Part shown: positions 1 to 10,800 of the stretch, in pieces | Layout of the letters: each line of letters starts with the position of its first letter | How positions within the stretch are numbered: the stretch's first letter is position 1 | From: Pholis gunnellus | Taxonomy: Eukaryota; Chordata; Actinopteri; Perciformes; Pholidae | Assembly: GCA_910591455.2 (NCBI GenBank) | Contig: OU342820.1 | Coordinates: 19,376,128 to 19,440,127 of the forward strand | Direction: 5' to 3' | DNA length: 64,000 bases | Position numbers and translations under genes: made by a program | The notes under the pieces: model-generated | Told to the model about the DNA's origin: nothing | Database searches by the model: none | The model's input: only the letters and a program-made list of their open reading frames with translations

Positions 1-739
1 CCTCTGCCACATGGTCGGAATTCCAGTCTGTGCTTTCTGCTACAAGGAAGAAAAAAGTATTTTTATGTTTCACAATTAATGAATGATTCATTGTCAACAC
101 ATGTAATGGAAAGCTACTGAACTCTTCACCTTTTCTGAGGCGCAGCAGTCAACCGTTTTGGTTTCAGTAAACCTTATTGGAGTGTAAAAGATATGACCTC
201 ATTATGGAGCTTTTCTCCTATTTTCATTCAAGAGAATTTATGACTTATTGATTTCAGATTTAAAACCCAGTCCTCCGACTCAAATAGTCTTTGCTTGCGC
301 TTGGATCTGCTCTGTTTTTTGTTTATACTATGTGCCTGCACTTCCCTATGCTTTCGTTACGCCCTGCGCATCAAATAATAATATTCCAGCGCCCGTACCT
401 TTCCTCCTGCTGTGATAACTACACCGGGTGTTGTTACTGGAATCAACGTTTTTTTTATTTTGCCCGACACTGAAGAGGATGCTGTGAATCAACCATTAAC
501 TTTCTAATGAAGCTAAAACTACAAACTAAATATTCTACATCTAAAGGGTGGTTGGGTTCATTGTTTTAGATCAAAGGTATGCACGGATATGACAGATATG
601 TTTCATATTTAGAGGGAGTGTTTGTTTAATAAAGGCTCCAACATAGAATTGGGGGGGAAACATGATATAATTCTATTGATATCACTATTCAGTGAAGAAG
701 AGTGATTATTTGACAGTTGATGTCCTGTTTTCTTTGTAG
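1..739. other. bcat1 intron (left window edge)
   Basis: Intronic sequence upstream of the first visible bcat1 exon. The acceptor is a T-rich tract ending TAG at 737-739. I see no exon, RNA gene or recognisable repeat here. Confidence 0.6.
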
Positions 740-3700
740 CTGTATGATAAAGGTGAACTGCTCAAGTGCATCAAGAAGCTGGTGGAGATCGACCAGGAGT
801 GGGTCCCCTTCTCCCAGGACGCCAGCCTCTACATCAGACCCACCTTCATAGGAACTGAGGTGAGCTTTAGCCGAAAAAACGGATGAACACCTGGATATCT
901 GTGCAGGGTCCCGCCTCAGCCGAAGTGACGTGATGAGCCGGTGGTCTGCATACAGTCCTGATAACCTCGTCTTCTTCTCCTCTTCCTCCTCCAGCCGTCG
1001 CTCGGCGTGTCTCCTCCAGGAGAAGCTATGATCTTCGTCATCGTCGGCCCCGTGGGACCTTACTTCGCCACGGGGTCCTTCAACCCCGTGTCCCTGCTGG
1101 CGGACCCTTCATTCGTCAGGGCGTGGAAAGGAGGCGTCGGGGCCTATAAGATGGGAGGGTGAGTTTTGCATCTCTTCAAAATGCTAATCATGATTTTTTT
1201 TCATGATCAATATTGAGATCACGATAATCTATCACCATTATTCATTGATTTTATTGCACTTTCGTGCTGATTAATGCAACTTTGCATCAAAATAAGTCTT
1301 GAAATAAGCATCTTCTTCACGGAAACGAGTAATACGTCACATTTTTACGAGCTGCAGCGTGTGTGCGTAGCGGCGTGACAGTTCCCCGTGGTCGAAGTCA
1401 AAACATGTTGATCGCCCCCAGGTAGTTGGCTGTTAGTCGAGGAAGCGGTTGGTTTGATATGCAGATGAGTCGTCTGCACGTTTTAAACGTCAATATCGCA
1501 GACAAACATCTTCATTTATTTGTAGGAAGCTGAAATTGTGCTGGCGATTAATGTGCAGCCCTCGTCTCTTGGTAAGTTGCCCTGAGAATATATATTATGA
1601 TTGTTAAAAGCACTCCACCCATCGACCTGCTAAGTCACATTGTAAATCGCGGTTGTTCAGAGTCAGAATCGCCTCTTTGTTTTCAGCCTGACTGTCATCT
1701 ATAGTAGGAACAGAACGCGTTGGGTCGACGCTCATAAACTCCCTCAGAAGAGTTTCTGTCCCACTCTGAGGACAGTCTGCTCGTCAAACAGGTTGATCAA
1801 TGCAACATTAAGGTTCATGTACCTGTGGTTCTCCTGCTGGGACAAGTCTAAATGTTTGCTCTGACAAAATCAAAAATAATTCAAAGAAATGAGATCACAA
1901 AAAACTCACAAAAAACCTATGAACTTCACAGACAGCAATTAAATAAATCAAATCAATCTTTTTGTTGTGTTTTTAGCAGACAGTACAGTAAGTAAACAGA
2001 TATAAAGTGTCCCCAGTTGGCTGAGGTCACTATTCTAAATAAATAATAATCAAATCCTAATTAACTGGAAAAAACAACAATAACCGTAGAAAACAATAAT
2101 TACGGATGATGGCAGGTGGCGTTGAGGTACATTTGTCTGTATGAGTGACGGGTTGTTCGTCTTTAGCTGGTTGCCTGTGATTCAGTTGAAGAAAACAGTC
2201 AAAAATTACGTTTGTGTTTCGCACAATTAAAGCATCATAATGATCAGTTCTATTCTAATATACTACATGTGCTTTATAACACTGGCATGGCCGGGTGAAG
2301 TCTCTAAAGTGCTGCACACCTCAGCTGTGTTTTGTATTCAGCAGTGAATCTGGACAAAGTCCAGCGATTTCTGCTCGTGAAGTGAAGAGAAGCCGGCCAC
2401 AGAGCCGGCTGTGGTGTCGCGGTCAAATCTGTGCCGAGAAACAAGAAATGGAGAAACAATAGAGCTTCTTCAGGACGGACTTGTTCTCTTGTCAAAGCAG
2501 GAAAAGTTCAGGCTTTAAATGTCATCACAGATGTCTTTGATAAAGAGTTTGACACGTCAAACAGGTGGATCAACGGCATGTAGCAACATGGGTCCAAAAT
2601 AAAAGGAATGAGGTTAAAGTGCAAAAAGACACTAAGATACCGTATGAGCTTTACAGACGCAAACTATTTCACAGCAGGAGATTCTTTTTCTCCGGCTGAG
2701 GGTTATTAAAGTTCGAGTCGGCGCGGCCGTAATCTCCAACTCATTCCACCCAGCCTCTAATCACAGGCCTGCTTCCACTCGAGTCTGCTCAGCTGAAGTG
2801 TGATTACATAACGTAACCGAACAGCAGCAACGCGACTCACTAAACCTGTGAAATCTGCTCTCACTTCAGCTATCGGGTCGGATTTAGCAGCAGCAGCAGT
2901 CGTGTGACAGCAGGGCAGATATTTAAGGGCCGTCGCTCTGTATGCAATAATAATCTCTGTATGCAATAATGTTCTCATGTTTATTCATTGTGTGTTTATT
3001 TTTATTTTTCAAACATATATATTAACATATATATTAATTATATATAGTAATTTTATTTGATGAATATTTCATCAGAAAAGTCATAGTATAGTATGGCATA
3101 ATCATGTACATTTTTATTTTTTTAGCCTAAATGTTGTGTAAGAGTAAAGAAATGACAGCTTTCCTCATCTATGACTCATCACTTGAGTCTGAACGGTGCG
3201 TTGCATTGTTCATTGTTCATTGTTCATTGAAGTCCTTGCGGTCAGAAGGATATAATGTTTCTAGACGTCATGGCGGTACTACCTGTTCATCAGAATGTTC
3301 TTAAACTTCAGTGAAAACACGTTTGTATTTGTCCAGGGAAGTGTCAGTGCAGTCTTATTGTTTTCTTAACCTCTTGAGATGATCGTAATCAGCTGAAATG
3401 TTTCCACTCTGTTGTTCACAACGGAGACATTTATCATTTATCCTTCTCGGCTCAATCACCGGTCTGTGTCTGTTGGCTTTGTGTCATAAAGTAGCAAAGA
3501 AACACGTCGGTCTCCATCTGCTTGAAACAGTAAAACATTTCAGGAGAACTGAGATATGTTCTTCTAAAGCTGGACAACTAAGATATTTTTGGAAATTCCC
3601 TGTGTAAGAAAATGTCACTTTCAACCAACCAATGTGCCGCTCGGTGTATCGCAGCCTTTGAGATTCAGGAAGTACGTACAGTATACTCAGAAAATAGTGT

Positions 3701-5573
3701 CTCTAGTAATCAAAGTAAACACCAAAATGACTTCTCTCTCCAGTAACTACGGCGCTACGATAGCGGTGCAGAGCGAGGCCGTGAAGCGCGGCTGTCAGCA
3801 GGTCCTGTGGCTGTACGGAGAGCAGGAGCAGATCACCGAGGTCGGCACCATGAACCTCTTCATCTACTGGACTAATGACAAAGGAGGTCGGTCTCTCAAA
3901 TGTTCCTGAGGGTTTTGTGTTTACATACTGCACTCGATGGGGAGATTCAGATACATTCTCGTTTGTGTGCCTGCAGAGAAAGAGCTGTTCACTCCTCCTC
4001 TGGATGGCATTATTCTCCCAGGAGTCACCAGGCATTCCCTGCTGGACTTGGCCAAAACCTGGGTAAGACCGCCAGAGAGGAGACCAAACACAAACCATCA
4101 CACGGACCTCAACAGCACACGTTTTATGTCACATTTGAATAAATTAAATTTCTCGTACTGATCTCCTCAAATTCGGACAAGCAAAGTTTTTCTAACATTA
4201 AAGGCAGGGCAGAAGGCAGGGCGTTCTTTAGAGGCAGTGTTATCCTTATAGATGGGACTCAAGGCAATAAGAAAACCAGGTTTTTATTCTTATTTAATAA
4301 ACTGTACAATCAGTTCTTTCCACTTGGGACACCCACAGGGGGTTTAAAGATCAATCTGAGGGGTCACAAAATGATCACGTAAAAGTCAAAGAACGAAAAA
4401 ATACAAAATATGTCAATTTTATCCTCTGATTTTTGGTCATAACTCATGAATTATTTAATATTTTTATACAAAGATGAATAAAATGCTCACAGCTCTCTAA
4501 ACCAATTCAACCAGTGATGCAGATATTTCTTCATTGTAAAGGGTCATAAGGTGTGAAACCTGCTGTTCACTGCTTCCTGTGTGTCTCTGTTAGGGTGAGT
4601 TTAAGGTGACAGAGCGCACGATGGGCATGCAGGAGCTGCTGGGGGCTCTGGATGCCGGGAGGGTCCTGGAGGTGTTTGGAGCCGGGACGGCCTGCGTCGT
4701 GTGTCCCGTCGGCAGCCTCCTCTACGGAGGAAAGGTAGGAGTTCACCCTCTGTCGTGTCCTTCTCATGACCTCTTTGCAAGATTTGATATTTCTCTGTAT
4801 CAACTGTTACAAAAAAATCCCATTCTGTTGTCCTGATGTGCTCGTTCTAACCTTTAACCCGGTTTCTGTTAACTTCATATACAAGGTTAAAAGCTGTTTA
4901 TTTGTCATTGTACATCAGGGTTGCACAACGAAATTCAGATTGTAGTCCCATTTTGCTACATAGGACATATTAAATATATATATATCATTGATATATAATC
5001 ATTGTGAGTAACAGGATGGTCTGATGGACTAAAATGTCTCTTCCCCTCTCAGACTTATCAGATCCCCACCATGCAGAACGGGCCGGACCTGGCAAAGAGG
5101 TTCTACAAAGAGCTGACTGATATTCAGGTGAGAGAACTTCACACAGAGTTGGATCCTTGTAGGCGAACCTGCAGGTTGGCGCCTCCTGGTGGCAGCGAAA
5201 TGGAACTGTTAGAAAAACATCCAAGAATATGTCTTTAAACTTTTCAACTTCTTCGATAATTAACACTTTTAATACAAAAGAGAACAAAGGGCATGTGACA
5301 GGACGATGCTTTTTAGTTTGAGTTTTGCAATTCAGTGTCTGAATCCGGCTTAATAAGCCTGACTGGGTGTGAATGCAGCCGAACTCGTAATTTAACTTGA
5401 TCGGGCAGATCACTCTTTCTCTTTTAAACTTCTGAAAGAGTAGTCTATTGCTTTTATGAATGTAAAAAGTTTAAAGAACTTGTATTTTGCCTGTTTAATT
5501 TTTTGCTCTTGTTCCCTTTTTCTTCACCCAGTACGGACGCAAGGCGAGCGAATGGGCACCGCTGGTCGTTTAA
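740..5573 (+). CDS. bcat1: branched-chain amino acid aminotransferase, cytosolic-type, 3' part (7 exons)
   Basis: Exons 740-859, 995-1158, 3744-3886, 3977-4062, 4594-4734, 5053-5127 and 5532-5573 (TAA) join in frame to 256 residues, about two thirds of the ~385-residue enzyme; the 5' exons lie left of the window. The enzyme moves the amino group of Leu, Ile or Val to 2-oxoglutarate using PLP. Visible are the PLP lysine context GAYKMGGNYG (Lys codon 1148-1150, split by the next junction), EVGTMNLF, LPGVTR, and the redox CXXC centre of mammalian BCATs as ACVVCPV in exon 4594-4734. DQEW, ASLYIRPTFIGTEPSLGV and GPYF followed by FNPVSL resemble human BCAT1 more than BCAT2 as I remember them, hence the symbol. 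The C-terminus (YGRKASEWAPLVV) differs from both. The donor after 3886 (GTCGGT) is weak. A poly(A) signal lies at 6951-6956. Certain as BCAT; the paralogue is less certain. Confidence 0.88.
1159..3743. other. large bcat1 intron with degenerate repeat DNA
   Basis: 2.6-kb intron. 1190-1560 (start motif near ATCACGATAATC, end motif GCGATTAATGTGCAGCCCT) looks like a decayed fish interspersed repeat that I cannot classify. 3000-3060 is AT-rich (repeated ATATATTA). 3205-3230 holds a small tandem repeat of ATTGTTC. No coding potential seen. Confidence 0.4.
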
Positions 5574-6975
5574 CGGCCATATTGAACATGCCAGTTGTAT
5601 CAACAGTTAGGCTCATGATTCCAGTTTGGAGACCAGCACCCCCCCCCACCCTCCCCTCCTGCTCACACACCAACCGAGGAGACGGAAGCTTCTCTCTCCG
5701 TCTTCTCGGATCAACTTTTCCACGTTTCTTTTCTGTGCGGACTCTCGTAGGACTACGGTTGGTGGTTTTGAATGTAACTGCTTGCTTTGGGAAGCAATAA
5801 TGACAACGACATGCAATGTTTTGACCCGACACTTAACTCTGAGGTTGGCGCGACGAAGCAGGAAAAGCAGCCGTCATTGGACGGGAAAGAACACTAGCAA
5901 ATGCAGCCCGATGATTAAACATGAAGATGTGATGTATATCACACACAAGCACATCCAAATCTCTAAGCTAATTGGGTCAATTTTGCAAAAAGAATACACT
6001 CCATTCATGTGTTTGTCCTCATAATAACAATGATTAACGCCTTGTGAGTACAGTGCGTATAGTTAATAGCACAAACATTAATTTACCAATATTGCATTCT
6101 GTCATCAACGATATAAAAGGCACAAACTGACATATTTTAATCATAGGAAATATTTGCTAAATTAAAGTAGCTTTATAATCCGTGTTTAGGACCGTTAACC
6201 TCTTGGCAGCACGCACCAGTCCGTGCTGTTTCTCATCAAGTGTATCAAAAACTTATATTACCAATAACCCCTTTGTGTTTTCTCTAAAACCTTTAACTGT
6301 TACATGTGAGTAGTATTTGCATATATATAGGACGATGCTGTTAGTCGTGTACATAATGATCTGAGAGAGTATTGCTGTTATCAGGGGCCACGTCACTTTG
6401 ACGCCAGTTTGCACTGACCTGGTTTCATGTATCTGAGCGTGACTCAGCGGAGCGGGTTCTATGTTTGTGAGAAGACTTCTGCACAAAACTAAAGATTGAG
6501 ATTACGACGGTCTAATGATCGGACGACGCGCTGTAGAAGAGGAGGACTGTTACACGCTGGAAGTTACTCCTGCACTAATTTGTGTGTAATCATGAAAACA
6601 ATGTAACAAATAGTGCTTTTATTTTAGAGGTTTTTAAATTATATTTGTCCTCAACCTTGATGTGGAATTAGAATTGTCTTCCGAGGTATTTGACCGTGTC
6701 ACCAGTGTTTTACTATTTCCTAGGCGTCGTGTCCTTCCCTCTCTAGCGTTCCTTACTTTAAATGTATTGTTACACACACCTGTCCCTCTCTTCTGTCTAA
6801 GTGCCTGACCTCGGTCTGATAGCCTGTTGTTCTCTGGATCTTCTGCTGCTGTTTGATTTGTTTCCAGTGTGTGCACTAGGCGATGTAGCAGGGTTCTTTG
6901 TCAGTGTAGTCGTTTTAAATGTTACTTTTACTCGGCTGTAATGTTTTTACAATAAACCTGATCTGAGTTCAGTAT
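5574..6975 (+). other. bcat1 3' UTR
   Basis: No open frame continues after the TAA at 5571-5573. A canonical AATAAA at 6951-6956 follows a T-rich stretch and probably sets the mRNA end near 6975, giving a ~1.4-kb 3' UTR. A shorter UTR ending at an unrecognised upstream site is possible. Confidence 0.55.
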
Positions 6976-7447
6976 CTTCTGGTAATTCAATTGTTTCACT
7001 ATCGGGGCACTTTATTGAGCTCGAGTCGTTGGTGGTTTAATGTAACATGAAAATGTCATAAAAAGTCACAATATAGCTTTTTGTTGGTGTTATGTTAAAG
7101 CCCTCTGAGAATTTAAATTTTGGGCTGTAAAACTAACTTGAATTATTTGCTAAATGAACGCTTATCACGAAAAGCATTTAACTCTTTGAATTTTTCAGTT
7201 GAACGTAATAATTTACACCTTGCATTAAAAAAAACCCGTCAAGACTTATTTTACCAATATAAAGGAATTGTTTGAAATTTTGGGGAATGCATAAATTAAT
7301 TTTCTTGCTGGAGTTGTTGGCGGTTAGAAAGCTTCTTCAGCTTCTGCTAAACTCACAACAAGAAAGCAAATCAACTCTTTCCTGTGAAAGTTTTATGTTT
7401 TCACCAATCTGAAGAAAACTAAAACAAGTTAGTCGTTCGTTTCATTA
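6976..7447. other. convergent intergenic spacer bcat1/ifi35
   Basis: Short AT-rich spacer between two genes that end towards each other. 7262-7400 carries a decayed relative of the dispersed repeat described at 30090 (GGGAATGC.. TTTTCTTGCTG). A minus-strand AATAAA (plus TTTATT, 7448-7453) is the likely ifi35 poly(A) signal. Nothing else seen. Confidence 0.4.
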
Positions 7448-7881
7448 TTTATTATCAACAGTTTAATTGCACTCAGACAAAGTAATAATGTGTTCCAGCA
7501 TTTACATCTGTATGTAATACAACTGCAAAAAGTAAAGTTTCCTTGTTGATCAATGAGATAATTTCACCATTATAATCATTGTATTTGGCATTGATTTCTA
7601 TTTTTGAATAACTAGACAAAACAAATCCCACTTAAATCCTTTTTTCATGTATGAACATAGTTTAAGTTTTACAATTCAGAATTGATATCACCAGTAGCGA
7701 CAGGAGTTGAGAGATTTTGTTCTTGAAAAAAACATGTCCAGCAGTTTTAAACATTACTTTGTACTAAATTATTTAAACTCCCATCACAAAAGGTTATAAA
7801 ATAGAGTATGAGATAATACATGGATCCTGTCTTTACATCAGATGATCTCACCCTGAACCTGAGAGGTGAGAAGTGTACATC

Positions 7882-10800
7882 TCACTCCTCTCGGTCTGTG
7901 GAGACGCCCTCAAACAGGGCCGAGGTTTGCTGACCCAGCGGGTTGTAGAGGAAGTCTTCGATCTCTCCTCCGCCGTTGCCGCTTTTCTGGAAGTGGATTT
8001 CCAGCATATCCTGCAGGACCTCCTGCTCCATGACGTCGGGTATTCCCGTCAGTAGTACCGTCCGAGAACAAACCGCCATCTTGGTCTGGAAGGAATAATA
8101 TATATATACTATTACAACTCCAGCATGTTCTTAAGAAAGTGACAACAGAACATCGTGGAGAGCTTCTCCTCTCCCAACAAATGCTCACCTTTAAGTTTGT
8201 AATCGTTCCGTTGAGAAAAGGAGTCACCCTGACTTTGTGCTTCTTCTTCTTTTGGAGCTCCACTTCATGGTGCTCTTTTTCTGTCAAACCTCTGGCAACT
8301 GATGGTAGAAAGAGTTTCATCAGCTGGGATTCAGACTAAAACAGACACTACATCCGGCCGCAGTGGAACAAGTAGTTCTCCTTCAGCTGCATATCCTACA
8401 AATGATCCTACAATAGTATTTCAAAATACATTTTACGTTCAGCTGTAGTTTCCAATTGTTCTGAATAATTACCTCCCCACAAATAACATTCAGCTGTTCT
8501 CCATCATAAACACACATAAGAACAGAAGCTTGCTCACTGTTTTTCTCCACAAAGGTGATAACCACATGCTCAGAGTCAGGCAGCAGTTCACATTTGTCCA
8601 CCTCTCCGCCTCCGTTCCTTTTCTTGGAGAAGTGGATCTCCAGCTTGGACAGCAGCATGTCAGACTCCATCTTGGGCAGGTTGGAGATCAATATGTGCTG
8701 AGGACTCACCTCAGAGTCAATCTGCAGGACAGACAGACAGACGGGCACAGGAAATGAATACCGATACTGATCACACTCAAGGGGGAGGTGAAGAGGGTAT
8801 CTGTTGTACCTCCACCAGGCTGGGCAGCATCAGCTGAACTGGCCGGGCCTCCACAGTGATCCTGCAGTCTGATCCCAGAGCCACCCGGTGCTTCTTAATT
8901 TGCAGGATGTTATCGGCCACTGATGACAGGAGGAATACGGGAGAAATATCAGCTACTACCAGTCCAGCATGACAGAACATGGCGGTATTCCCCCCATTCA
9001 GAGAGCTATTTTCCTCCCAGAAGCCCCACCGTCACCGTGCATCGACTGGTTCGTGGTGGTTTAAACGAATCGTTTTTTGGTAGAATCCCACAGATCTCAC
9101 TCTGGTAAATCTTACAGACAAAACACACAGATTCTTCCTCCAACGAATGCAGATGAGTGAAAAACAGCTTCCTGACAAACTCACCTACTTTCTCATCAAA
9201 TCTAATCAGTGCCGTGCCGCCCTCCATCGGGTAAACTACACGAGGCTTCATTTCAAATATGTCTTCTTTGCTTCCTGTCGAGCCCCTGAAGACCACCAGC
9301 CTCTCAGGTACAGCAGTGAACACCTAAAAACCAAAAGGGACGCGTTGATACAGGGTCGTGGGATAGATCGGCTGCAGGCGGCGGCGGCGGCGGCGTGTTA
9401 AAGTGGGACAAACGTACGTCAGCCTGCTGTTGCAGATGGTCGTTTTTGGCCTCTTCCTTCTTCAGAGCTTCCTCAACTTTCTGGATCTCCTTCATCAAGT
9501 CGCTCTCCTCCTGCTTCATCAAGATCACCCGAGCCTGCAGGACAGAAACACTTCAGCTACAACAAAGTAGAAAGCAACATCCAATCAATGGTACACATAT
9601 TTAAAAAGGAACGTTTGTTAAGCAAAGGCCTTTATTGTATTTCTATTGTATGTTTTCTGATGTTTATATTTGTATTCACTGCTTTTATGTGATGCATTTC
9701 TTCTTCTCGTTTTTAATTGTTAACCACGTTTTAACGGTTCTTAAAACCTTTTGGACCCTAAGCCTTTTTTTAGGCCTTTTCTCGCAAATTGTAACCCATA
9801 CAAAAGAGACTACAATTCTGTAACTACAAGGTCTATTTTAAAAATGTTGATGCTTGAATAACACTAGGGATTGTGAGATTTGATGAGATGAGTAAATATT
9901 GTGTATATGTTACTGGTTAATAGTAGCTGAACACAGCAAACACAGCAAACAGGGAAAATTCCCAAGTTCGTCTGAAGAAAAAGCACTGTAATTTATTAAA
10001 TGAGGCCCTGGCTAGCCTAAAAACATTCCCATTTCATAGCACAAAGGGTGCAGGTACCTCACAAAAAGATTTGGTGTAAATAAAGTGAAGCAAACCCCAA
10101 TTATAGGTGTTTATCTAAAAAAAAACATGCCAAATTCTCATTTTCGAACCAGAATTTGTAGCTGTTCCATTTTACTTTTATATACTTTATAATTATATAT
10201 TTCACTATATTTCACTTTATTTGTCACTCATATTGTACAATCTATCATAACAGAGCTGTTTGGCATCATTCTGACCCATTTTGACCCATTTTGACCTGTC
10301 ATATCTCTCCTGGATGTCTCTGTCTGTTTGTCTGGAGCCCTTGCTCAGGCTCTGCTGGGCGGATCTTGTCATGTGACATCTCATTAGATGCAGGTGCTCA
10401 AAACGAACACACTCGTGTGTTCCATGAAGTGATTGACAGAATTTTGAGCCAATAAAACTCCAAAACCGTGCAGCGGTCAGCCCCCAAGCCCCAAGCCCCT
10501 GTATGATTCGCCGCCGGCATTCTGACCACCATTTTGGCTCAGATGAACAGAGAAACTCCATTTAAAGTTCCAGACGTACCTACAGAGCAGGGATAATTGC
10601 GGACTTCACCGTTTTGACCCTCAAAACCGTCTCAAGGTATGATACAGTTATAATATTTTCGCAGTGTGGGAGTTGTGCTTTCTGTGGCTTGTTGGCTGTA
10701 ACTCCTGAACGCTTTGACGGAGAGTAATTTGGAAGCTACCGTTGAACTCTGTGTGGAATGCTAATGTTGTTAGCGGTGTGATTTGCCGGGTAAGATGCTA

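Noticed and set aside
3703..4101. 132-codon minus-strand open frame over bcat1 exons
   Set aside because: Antisense shadow of exons 3744-3886 and 3977-4062, whose plus-strand frame and splice sites are clear.
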